A stretch of DNA of 6,426 nucleotides from DATDVD01 sp035290065 (GTDB lineage Bacteria > Pseudomonadota > Gammaproteobacteria > Coxiellales > Coxiellaceae): positions 1 through 6,426 of the forward strand of contig DATDVD010000115.1 of NCBI GenBank assembly GCA_035290065.1. The letters are read 5' to 3'. Both the position numbers and the translations under genes were made by a program. A model generated the notes under the pieces. It was not told where the DNA came from, made no database searches, and worked only from the letters and a program-made list of their open reading frames with translations. This document shows positions 1 to 5,248 of the stretch, one piece after another. Within the stretch, counting starts at the first letter, position 1; each line of letters opens with the position of its first letter.

Positions 1-440
1 CTCCAGCTCCAGCTCCAGCTCCAGCTCCAGCTCCAGCTTTACTACCCTTACCCCCTGCTTCTCCAGAAAAACCGGCCGCTGCTGCCGCTCGTGCTGTAGA
101 GACAGAGGAAGAGAGAGATCAGCGTTGTTTAATAGAGTATCTTCATGGCGAAATTGTCCGCATGGGAGGGCAATTGCATCAGCCGGGAAAAAGAGCTTCA
201 GCGAGTTTAAGAGATAAGCAAATGAGAATAAGTGATTTTTGCGAGCGAATTTCGGCGGTATCCCATCCGTCTCGTGATCAATTGAATCACTGGATAAGAC
301 AAGCAGCAGAATTAGCCGCTCAGAGACGTCATCGCCTCTCATTTTTTAAAGCAGCGGATACGTGGATATCGTGGAGCCACGTGCATTTCCTTACCGACTC
401 TGCCAAAGCCGTTCATTCACAGACACTCGGGCGTCGTTGA
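1..440 (+). CDS. 3' end of unrecognised protein with Pro-Ala repeat (partial)
   Basis: This reading frame is open from the left edge (first full codon at base 3) and stops with TGA at 438-440, giving about 145 visible C-terminal residues. It begins with six Pro-Ala dipeptides, then a short Pro/Ala-rich linker (LLPLPPASPEKPAAAARA), an acidic stretch (ETEEERD), and a mostly helical, charged segment rich in Arg, His and Gln. That segment contains five Trp/Phe-rich residues near its end (FFKAADTWISWSHVHF). I recognise no domain, membrane segment or catalytic motif. An internal ATG at 162 could be mistaken for the start, but the frame and the Pro-Ala repeat continue upstream, so the true start lies outside the window. 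In many gammaproteobacteria mnmG is the neighbour at this position, so this gene may be an accessory insertion. A low-complexity hinge between two globular parts is an inference; a secreted effector role is possible but unsupported. Confidence 0.6.
   Translation, partial: PAPAPAPAPAPALLPLPPASPEKPAAAAARAVETEEERDQRCLIEYLHGEIVRMGGQLHQPGKRASASLRDKQMRISDFCERISAVSHPSRDQLNHWIRQAAELAAQRRHRLSFFKAADTWISWSHVHFLTDSAKAVHSQTLGRR
3..38. repeat. Hexanucleotide tandem repeat (CCAGCT)x6
   Basis: Six uninterrupted copies of CCAGCT are seen, with a further CT before them at the window edge, so the array may be longer. In the frame that stays open to 440 each unit encodes Pro-Ala. Because the unit is six bases, gain or loss of copies would change the length of the Pro-Ala linker without breaking the frame. 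Confidence 0.9.
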
Positions 441-463
441 TACCCCTACGTTTGTGGTACAAT
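437..463 (+). promoter_or_regulatory. Putative sigma70 promoter for rsmG-parA-parB
   Basis: TTGATA at 437-442 (5 of 6 matches to the -35 consensus) and TACAAT at 458-463 (5 of 6 to the -10) are separated by 15 bases, which is short. The -10 is preceded by TGG, giving an extended -10 (TGnTACAAT) that can compensate for poor -35 spacing. The -35 overlaps the stop codon of the upstream gene. Transcription would be expected to start about 469-471, on the proposed rsmG ATG. Confidence 0.5.
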
Positions 464-468
464 TTTTT

Positions 469-1095
469 ATGCCCGATCTTAAAACACGCCTGTCAAAAGG
501 CATCCATGCCTTAGGTCTTATTGTGCCGGTAGAGGCCCAAGAAAAGATGCTTCAATTTTTAACGCTGGTTCAAAAATGGAATCGCGTGCACAATTTAACC
601 GCGATTACTGATTTACAAGAGATGGTGACCAAGCATTTATTGGATAGCCTAGCCATTCTTCCGTTTGTTCAGGGGAAACGCATATTAGATATTGGAACAG
701 GAGCGGGCTTTCCGGGAGTGCCGTTGGCGTTGGCCTTACCGAATAAAACCTTTACCCTCTTGGATAGCGCCGGCAAAAAAATCTGCTTTTTAAGGCTGGC
801 GAAAGAGGAGTTAGCCCTCTCTAACATAAAAGTTGAAGAAAATCGCGTGGAACTGTTTCACGATGACGTGGGTTTTGATACGATGGTATGTCGAGCGGTG
901 GGGTCGATGGAAAAAGTTCTCGAACAGTCTCGGCATTTGGCGCATCCACAGACACGGTGGCTTTTTATGAAGGGACAAGTGACTCAAGAAGAATTGCAAT
1001 CGGTAAATCAATCAGTTAAAGTCCATTCTCTTAAGCCCCCCGAATTAAATGAACAACGCACAGTGGTAGTGGTGGAAGGAGAAATGCGTGGCTAA
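469..1095 (+). CDS. rsmG: 16S rRNA (guanine527-N7)-methyltransferase RsmG (GidB)
   Basis: RsmG uses S-adenosylmethionine to methylate N7 of G527 in the 530 loop of 16S rRNA, in the cytoplasm. The product from 469 has 208 residues, close to the 207 of E. coli. The family signatures are visible: KWNRVHNLT at 36-44, HLLDS at 56-60, the SAM-binding loop DIGTGAGFPG at 74-83, LLDS at 97-100, CRAV at 141-144 and the MKGQ strand at 167-170. A GTG at 454 would add five residues, but neither start has a clear Shine-Dalgarno sequence. I prefer ATG 469 because its protein begins like other family members and because the promoter -10 box lies over 458-463. The gene overlaps parA by 8 bases, so the two are probably translated together. 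RsmG loss gives low-level streptomycin resistance in several bacteria (known for the family). Confidence 0.95.
   Translation: MPDLKTRLSKGIHALGLIVPVEAQEKMLQFLTLVQKWNRVHNLTAITDLQEMVTKHLLDSLAILPFVQGKRILDIGTGAGFPGVPLALALPNKTFTLLDSAGKKICFLRLAKEELALSNIKVEENRVELFHDDVGFDTMVCRAVGSMEKVLEQSRHLAHPQTRWLFMKGQVTQEELQSVNQSVKVHSLKPPELNEQRTVVVVEGEMRG
1076..1081 (+). promoter_or_regulatory. Ribosome binding site fixing the parA GTG start
   Basis: AAGGAG lies six bases before GTG at 1088, inside the 3' end of rsmG. It supports the GTG start for parA. The nearby ATG at 1084 is in the rsmG frame and meets a stop after three codons. Confidence 0.8.
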
Positions 1096-1888
1096 AGTCA
1101 TTGCAGTGGCGAATCAAAAAGGTGGGGTAGCTAAAACCACGACGAGCGTTAATTTATCTGCTTCCCTCGGCGCTATGAAAAAACGAGTATTGCTAATTGA
1201 TTTGGATCCTCAAGGCAGTGCAACGGTGGGTTCAGGCGTTGATAAACGCACGTTGCAGAAAAGTATTAATGAAGTGTTATTAAATGAATGCACAGTGCCA
1301 ACGGCTATTGTAAAAACCGAATGGCACTATGACATTCTTCCGAGTAACGGTGATTTAACGGTTGCAGAAGTGCGATTATTAAAATCCGAAGGACGTGAAC
1401 ATATTTTGCGAGAAGCACTTAATACGGTTCGCCGAGACTATGATTTTATTTTAATTGATTGTCCACCTTCCTTAAATATGTTAACCGTTAATGCATTAGT
1501 GGCAGCCGATAGCGTGTTAGTGCCTATTCAATGCGAATATTATGCGATGGAAGGATTGGCGAGTTTGCTCACGAATATTGACCGCATTCGGCGGGCGGCG
1601 AATGAACATCTTCAATTAGAAGGATTATTGCGCACCATGTATGATGGCCGAAATCGTTTAACGATTGAGGTGTCAGAACAATTAATGCAGCATTTTTCGG
1701 AGAAAGTGTATCACACGGTGATTCCTCGTAATGTTCGTTTAGCGGAAGCTCCCAGTCATGGTGTACCGGCATTAATGCATGACAAACAATCGCAAGGGGC
1801 AGTCGCGTATTTAGCATTAGCCGCAGAAATGTTGCGAAAACAAGAACAATTAATGGCACAGCCTGAATTGGCCGTAAAAGGAACCTAG
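1088..1888 (+). CDS. parA: Chromosome-partitioning ATPase ParA (Soj family)
   Basis: ParA is a Walker-type ATPase that binds the nucleoid as an ATP dimer and, stimulated by ParB, moves the ParB-parS complex at the replication origin. The 266-residue product carries the deviant Walker A motif KGGVAKTT at 11-18 with the signature Lys11 and Lys16. It also has LIDLDPQG at 37-43 with Asp40 (catalytic in B. subtilis Soj), Walker B FILIDCPPS at 120-128, and the C-terminal VIPRNVRLAEAPSHG at 211-225, where basic residues contact DNA in the family. The usual Gly at position 15 of the Walker A loop is Ala here, which the KGGxxK[T/S] pattern allows. The GTG start is set by AAGGAG. The gene overlaps rsmG by 8 bases and ends one base before parB, so the three form one operon. 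Confidence 0.95.
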   Translation: MAKVIAVANQKGGVAKTTTSVNLSASLGAMKKRVLLIDLDPQGSATVGSGVDKRTLQKSINEVLLNECTVPTAIVKTEWHYDILPSNGDLTVAEVRLLKSEGREHILREALNTVRRDYDFILIDCPPSLNMLTVNALVAADSVLVPIQCEYYAMEGLASLLTNIDRIRRAANEHLQLEGLLRTMYDGRNRLTIEVSEQLMQHFSEKVYHTVIPRNVRLAEAPSHGVPALMHDKQSQGAVAYLALAAEMLRKQEQLMAQPELAVKGT

Positions 1889-1889
1889 T

Positions 1890-2762
1890 ATGACAAAACG
1901 AGGGTTAGGTAAAGGGTTTGGCGATATGGGTTTAGCAGAATTGCTGAGTGATTCTCAACGTGCGCCGGACCAATCCACTATGCAACATGTAAACGTGGGG
2001 CAATTGCAGCGCGGTCGTTATCAGCCTCGTCGTGAAATGAGCATGGAAGGGTTACAAGATTTAGCAAATTCTATTCGTGCACAAGGCATTATTCAGCCGA
2101 TTGTGGTGCGGCCCATGGGCGAGGGCTATGAAATTATTGCGGGTGAGCGTCGATGGCGTGCGGCGCAAATGGCAGGATTAATAGAAGTGCCTGTTGTAAT
2201 TCGTGATATTCCGGATGAAGCGGCCATTGCAATGTCGTTGATTGAGAATATTCAACGCCAAGATTTAAATCCGATTGAAGAAGCCGTGGCATTGCAGCGA
2301 TTAATTACCGAATTTGATATGACGCATCAAGGGATTGCTGAAGCCGTGGGTAAATCCCGTACGACGGTCACCAATTTATTGCGGTTATTAAATTTAGTGG
2401 CTGATGTAAAAAACATGGTCGAAAAAGGCCAATTGGAAATGGGCCATGCGCGTGCGTTGGTGGGGTTGGATGAAAAACGACAATGGGATGTAGCACAAAA
2501 AATTATTATTGCCGGGCTTTCCGTGCGCCAAACGGAACAATTGATTCGCGACGTTAACGAAGAAAAACGTCGTGTAGAGGAAACCCACGATCGCTCGGAG
2601 AAAGAACCGTTAGATCCAGATATTCAACGCCTCCAAAATACCCTGTCTGAAAAATTAGGGGCGCCCATCCAATTTTTCCATACGGCGAGTGGTAAAGGCA
2701 AAATGGTGGTGCATTACAACAGTTTGGATGAATTAGAAGGGATTTTGGCTAAAATTCGTTGA
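1890..2762 (+). CDS. parB: Chromosome-partitioning protein ParB (Spo0J family)
   Basis: ParB binds parS, loads and slides along DNA as a CTP-dependent clamp, and stimulates ParA. The 290-residue product has the expected parts in order. Near the N-terminus is GLGKGF (5-10), the ParA-interacting region in this family. The nucleotide-binding core contains RGRYQPRR (41-48), GERRWRA (85-91) and ENIQR (119-123). A parS-reading helix-turn-helix lies around 146-168, and a C-terminal dimerisation domain spans about 243-290, ending LDELEGILAKIR as in Pseudomonas-type ParB. AAGGA at 1878-1882 lies seven bases before the ATG, one base after the parA stop. The last 30 bases overlap the tail of the opposite-strand gene. 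I found no terminator hairpin after the stop. Confidence 0.95.
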   Translation: MTKRGLGKGFGDMGLAELLSDSQRAPDQSTMQHVNVGQLQRGRYQPRREMSMEGLQDLANSIRAQGIIQPIVVRPMGEGYEIIAGERRWRAAQMAGLIEVPVVIRDIPDEAAIAMSLIENIQRQDLNPIEEAVALQRLITEFDMTHQGIAEAVGKSRTTVTNLLRLLNLVADVKNMVEKGQLEMGHARALVGLDEKRQWDVAQKIIIAGLSVRQTEQLIRDVNEEKRRVEETHDRSEKEPLDPDIQRLQNTLSEKLGAPIQFFHTASGKGKMVVHYNSLDELEGILAKIR

Positions 2763-3767
2763 GCGTTGAATCATAAATAATACCTCTTTATTGGTATGGA
2801 CGTAATCGATGGTAATAGTCGGGTGTTTATTTTTAAATACGCGAAATACCTCGTCCACAAATCCTTGTCCTACGGCCTCTATATTTTTAAAATCTAACGT
2901 GATGTGATTGAATTTCTCTAGGCCAGTCGTAATTCGTTTTGCTTGAGAACGAGAAATGTAACGTTCGTCTCCTAACTTAGAAAGCTCGACAAGAATATGG
3001 GTTCGGTCAAAACTTAATGTTTCAGGGTTTTGGTATTGTCTGAAAATATCAATAATATTTTGATGACTATTGAGGTTAAGAATCATTTCAACCATCGTGC
3101 CTTCCGTTTTGTGATCGGCCGCCTTTAAATACCAATCGTGTTGAATATTATCGCGCATATAGAGTAATTCATTCGCTTGAATGGAAAAATAATCAAAGGC
3201 TTGGGAAGAGAAAAAAATACCTTCACCCGTATGATTTTCGGGATCGGTGGTGACTTTCCCTTTAGCAAGTTCGAGGATGGCATTTTCTTTTTTTTCGAGA
3301 TGAAAGGCCTGTTCAATTTTCCTGAAGATCCCGATGCCATTGTCAGCAATAGTGAGCTTTATGGAGTTTTTTTGCCATTGCATACTGGCTTTGATAAGTG
3401 TGCCGTTAGAATGGTCTTTTGCGTTATTGAATATTTCGGTAAAACCATATTCACAAATGGTGTAAATATTTTTTTTAAACTGAGAAATCGTAGGCTCAAA
3501 ATAGGTTTTCCAGATGGAAAATTCATCGGATTTATCTTTTATTTTAAAAGATAGGGTTTTGAAGGGAGCGTCTATTAAATAATAACGGCTTTGGCGCGTG
3601 GTGCCCGTTTTAAGCACTTTTGCCTCCCGTATAAGCATTTGAAGATGGCGGTGGGCAGTCATACGGCTGATACGGAAGTGCTGAGCCGTATAGGTCACAA
3701 TATTGCCAGGGTGGGCACTTACGTGGTTCAGGATGAAAGCCTTGATTTTATCAGGGGGAGTTGTCAT
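2733..3767 (-). CDS. wHTH - GHKL ATPase - STAS-like (DUF4325) regulatory protein
   Basis: This soluble 344-residue protein appears to combine three modules. Residues 1-66 look like a winged helix-turn-helix, with a recognition helix around 35-50 (RMTAHRHLQMLIREAK) and a wing at 54-65. Residues about 90-230 carry the Bergerat ATP-binding fold of the HSP90/histidine kinase/SpoIIAB superfamily: N box E111-I-F-N-N-A-K-D-H119, G1 box D142-N-G-I-G146, and G2 box H179-T-G-E-G183. Residues about 250-335 match the STAS-like DUF4325 type (ITLDFKNIEAVGQGFVDEVF at 289-308). There is no histidine-bearing dimerisation helix and no membrane segment, so it is not a classic sensor kinase. It could sense a ligand or nucleotide and control DNA binding; the target is not known. 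AAGGT at 3772-3776 precedes the ATG. Twin palindromes cover its promoter, suggesting autoregulation. Its tail overlaps parB and it is clearly more AT-rich than parB, consistent with insertion between parB and atpI. Confidence 0.85.
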   Translation of the reverse strand: MTTPPDKIKAFILNHVSAHPGNIVTYTAQHFRISRMTAHRHLQMLIREAKVLKTGTTRQSRYYLIDAPFKTLSFKIKDKSDEFSIWKTYFEPTISQFKKNIYTICEYGFTEIFNNAKDHSNGTLIKASMQWQKNSIKLTIADNGIGIFRKIEQAFHLEKKENAILELAKGKVTTDPENHTGEGIFFSSQAFDYFSIQANELLYMRDNIQHDWYLKAADHKTEGTMVEMILNLNSHQNIIDIFRQYQNPETLSFDRTHILVELSKLGDERYISRSQAKRITTGLEKFNHITLDFKNIEAVGQGFVDEVFRVFKNKHPTITIDYVHTNKEVLFMIQRSTNFSQNPF

Positions 3768-3778
3768 AAAGACCTTAT

Positions 3779-3794
3779 TTATAACACGTTATAA
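3779..3794. promoter_or_regulatory. Putative operator O1 (inverted repeat TTATAAC-AC-GTTATAA)
   Basis: Perfect 7-bp inverted arms are separated by two bases. It lies from about the expected start of transcription of the minus-strand gene into its 5' leader, directly upstream of its Shine-Dalgarno sequence. It nearly repeats O2, 22 bp away. A protein bound here would obstruct transcription of the wHTH-GHKL-STAS gene. Confidence 0.6.
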
Positions 3795-3817
3795 TCTATA
3801 TTGTAACATGTTATAAT
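3789..3817 (+). promoter_or_regulatory. Possible extended -10 promoter toward atpI
   Basis: TGTTATAAT at 3809-3817 is a perfect match to the extended -10 consensus TGnTATAAT. The -35 position at 17-base spacing, TTATAA (3789-3794), is poor. It overlaps O2, so it could be an upstream, repressible promoter for the atp operon. It could also be a coincidence of the AT-rich palindrome. Confidence 0.35.
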
Positions 3818-3828
3818 CAAAAACGCAA
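3800..3828 (-). promoter_or_regulatory. Putative sigma70 promoter of the wHTH-GHKL-STAS gene
   Basis: On the minus strand, TTGCGT (3828 to 3823) and TACAAT (3805 to 3800) are separated by exactly 17 bases. Transcription would start near 3793, leaving a leader of about 25 bases. O2 lies within this promoter and O1 just after its start point, which is a typical repressor layout. Confidence 0.6.
3801..3816. promoter_or_regulatory. Putative operator O2 (TTGTAAC-AT-GTTATAA)
   Basis: This is the second copy of the O1 palindrome, with one arm mismatch and a palindromic AACATGTT core. It starts 22 bp after O1, about two helical turns, so both would sit on the same face of the DNA. It occupies the spacer and most of the -10 of the minus-strand promoter, and overlaps an extended -10 box on the plus strand. 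Confidence 0.6.
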
Positions 3829-3841
3829 TGTGGGAAGACGC

Positions 3842-3870
3842 TTGCCCCTCGGTTTAAAACCCTTTATACT
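3842..3870 (+). promoter_or_regulatory. Putative main sigma70 promoter of the atp operon
   Basis: TTGCCC (3842-3847) and TATACT (3865-3870) are separated by 17 bases. The predicted start is about 3877, giving a leader of roughly 63 bases before atpI. That leader holds a small perfect hairpin, AGAGC-GTG-GCTCT (3900-3912), of unknown importance. Confidence 0.6.
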
Positions 3871-3928
3871 CCGCCGCGATATTGGCAAAGGCCTTAGGTA
3901 GAGCGTGGCTCTCGGGACCTTATAACGC

Positions 3929-3933
3929 GGTGA
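3929..3933 (+). promoter_or_regulatory. Ribosome binding site fixing the atpI TTG start
   Basis: GGTGA, complementary to the 3' end of 16S rRNA, lies six bases before TTG at 3940. An in-frame TGA at 3931-3933 rules out any start further upstream. The next in-frame ATG (4012) would remove the first membrane helix. Confidence 0.6.
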
Positions 3934-3939
3934 AGTCTA

Positions 3940-4329
3940 TTGCAAGAACTCGCAATAACCACACGCAGGGAAGCCTACCACTTAGTCGGACTACAGGCAT
4001 TCGCGACAGCGATGGTTAGTCTCTATTGGCTTCTTTCGCAAGGGTATGGCGGGGCTTTATCCGCGTGCTTAGGCGGTTTGTGTTGTTTCTTGCCCAATTT
4101 TTATTTTGCTAGACAATTTTTCCGCCGGGTGACCGCACGGTTTGCCAAAGAAATTATTAAAGCGTTTTACTGGGGTGAGGTGATGAAGTTTATCCTCACC
4201 GGCTTAATGGTAGCGGCGATTTTGACGTGGATAGCAGTAAGGCCGGTACCCTTTATTACGGGATTTATTGGGGCGCAATTAGGCGTATGGTTGGTTCCTT
4301 GGGTTAAGCGATCGAAGACAGCGACATGA
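3940..4329 (+). CDS. atpI: ATP synthase protein I (AtpI)
   Basis: AtpI is a small inner-membrane protein encoded at the head of the F1Fo operon. It is thought to assist assembly of the c-ring and is not part of the mature enzyme. The product has 129 residues (E. coli 126) and four likely membrane segments at about 13-33, 36-58, 82-100 and 102-121. Family-like features are GGLCCFLPNFYFA at 45-57 and FYWGEVMKF at 76-84. The TTG start is supported by GGTGA six bases upstream and by the stop codon three codons before it. The stop overlaps the atpB start in an ATGA sequence, so atpB is probably translated by coupling. Confidence 0.9.
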   Translation: MQELAITTRREAYHLVGLQAFATAMVSLYWLLSQGYGGALSACLGGLCCFLPNFYFARQFFRRVTARFAKEIIKAFYWGEVMKFILTGLMVAAILTWIAVRPVPFITGFIGAQLGVWLVPWVKRSKTAT

Positions 4330-5120
4330 GTACGGAAAATCTAACGTCAGCCGATTATATTCAACATCACTTAACGCATTTGACGTTTAATTTAAAAACC
4401 ATGACGTTTGATAGTAACGGGGGGTTTTGGACGTTAAACGTGGATACCCTTTCTATTTCACTTCTACTCGGTTTTTTGTTTTGTGGCCTTTTTTATTGTA
4501 TTGCACGTCGAGCGACAGCGGGTATTCCTTCTGCTTGGCAAAATTTTGTGGAATTTGCGGTTGATTCAGTAGATAGCACAGTAAAGGAAATATTTCATGG
4601 GAATAATCCTTTAATCGGGCCGATTGCGCTCACCATTTTTGCGTGGGTCTTTTTAATGAACTTTATTGATTTAATCCCGGTGGATTTGCCACCGCGTTTA
4701 TTATCCTTTGTGGGCGTGGAGCATTATCGTGCCGTGGCTACAGCCGATCCTAATTTAACCTTTGCGCTTTCGTTATCCGTTTTTGGATTAATTCTTTATT
4801 ATAACGTGAAAATAAAAAAGCTTTCAGGCTTTACGAAAGAAGTATTTTCAGCACCGTTTGGACCGAAATTATTCCCCCTCAATTTTATTTTTCGGCTGAT
4901 TGATGAATTGGTAAAACCGTTGTCACTGTCGTTGCGGTTATTTGGTAACTTGTTTGCCGGGGAATTAATTTTTGTATTGATTGCGTTATTGCCGTGGTGG
5001 ATACAATGGACGGTGGGCTCTGTTTGGACCATTTTCCATTTATTAATTATTGCTATCCAGGCGTATATCTTTATGATGCTTACGATTGTGTATTTATCGT
5101 TGGCGCATGAATCGCATTGA
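4326..5120 (+). CDS. atpB: F1Fo ATP synthase subunit a (AtpB)
   Basis: Subunit a is the membrane stator that carries the two proton half-channels against the rotating c-ring. The product has 264 residues (E. coli 271). The conserved block LSLRLFGNLFAGELIF at 201-216 contains the essential Arg204 (E. coli Arg210) and Glu213 (E. coli Glu219). His238 and Gln245 in the last helix correspond to E. coli His245 and Gln252. The C-terminus, FMMLTIVYLSLAHESH, is very close to the E. coli form. Hydrophobic segments appear at about 42-60, 98-119, 144-163, 207-225 and 234-259. The ATG overlaps the atpI stop by four bases and has only a weak GAAG before it, consistent with coupled translation. It is followed by the longest gap of the operon, which holds an inverted repeat. 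Confidence 0.97.
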   Translation: MSTENLTSADYIQHHLTHLTFNLKTMTFDSNGGFWTLNVDTLSISLLLGFLFCGLFYCIARRATAGIPSAWQNFVEFAVDSVDSTVKEIFHGNNPLIGPIALTIFAWVFLMNFIDLIPVDLPPRLLSFVGVEHYRAVATADPNLTFALSLSVFGLILYYNVKIKKLSGFTKEVFSAPFGPKLFPLNFIFRLIDELVKPLSLSLRLFGNLFAGELIFVLIALLPWWIQWTVGSVWTIFHLLIIAIQAYIFMMLTIVYLSLAHESH

Positions 5121-5141
5121 TGAGCACAGTAAAAATGAATC

Positions 5142-5214
5142 GTAGGGGCGAAGCCATGCTTCGCTCATTTAGAACCATGCACATTTCTCGAGGAAAGCAT
5201 GATTTCGCCCCTAC
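5142..5214. repeat. 73-bp MITE/REP-like inverted repeat between atpB and atpE
   Basis: The ends GTAGGGGCGAA (5142-5152) and TTCGCCCCTAC (5204-5214) are perfect 11-bp inverted repeats. The match extends to 25-base arms (5142-5166 and 5190-5214) with 21 of 25 positions paired, around a 23-base centre. The left arm alone also folds as GCGAAGC-CAT-GCTTCGC (5148-5164). No coding capacity exists and no clear target-site duplication is visible. GC-rich short palindromes with GTAGGGGCGA-type ends recur between genes in many bacterial genomes (general recollection). This one lies between cotranscribed genes, so it would be present in the atp mRNA. Confidence 0.8.
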
Positions 5215-5236
5215 CTGAAAAAATGTAAAACACAAA

Positions 5237-5240
5237 GAGG
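5237..5240 (+). promoter_or_regulatory. Ribosome binding site deciding the atpE start
   Basis: GAGG (within AAAGAGGAA) lies two bases before ATG 5243 but eight before ATG 5249. Normal spacing favours the second ATG. Confidence 0.55.
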
Positions 5241-5248
5241 AAATGAAG

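Noticed and set aside
443..450. CCCCTACG, matching the end of the 5142-5214 inverted repeat
   Set aside because: Only eight bases match and there is no second arm nearby, so chance is the simplest explanation.
454..468. GTG at 454 as the start of rsmG
   Set aside because: It has no ribosome binding site, adds five residues not expected in the family, and lies just before the proposed -10 box. It stays possible if transcription begins further upstream.
854..869. Possible parS site (TGTTTCACG then ATGACGT) inside rsmG
   Set aside because: Only the left half matches the TGTTTCACGTGAAACA consensus; overall 10 of 16 positions agree and the palindrome is broken, so ParB binding is unlikely. No other parS-like site was seen.
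811..1011. Minus-strand reading frame inside rsmG, and similar ones inside parA, parB, atpB, atpE and atpF
   Set aside because: All are antisense shadows of well-recognised genes, without ribosome binding sites or recognisable motifs.
2780..2797. ATACC-GGTAT hairpin as a terminator after parB
   Set aside because: Only five base pairs, AT-rich, no following T-run, and it lies inside the coding region of the opposite gene.
3177..3554. 125-codon plus-strand reading frame opposite the regulator gene
   Set aside because: It is antisense to the ATPase domain, has low-complexity Phe-rich content and no ribosome binding site. The minus-strand frame carries clear family motifs.
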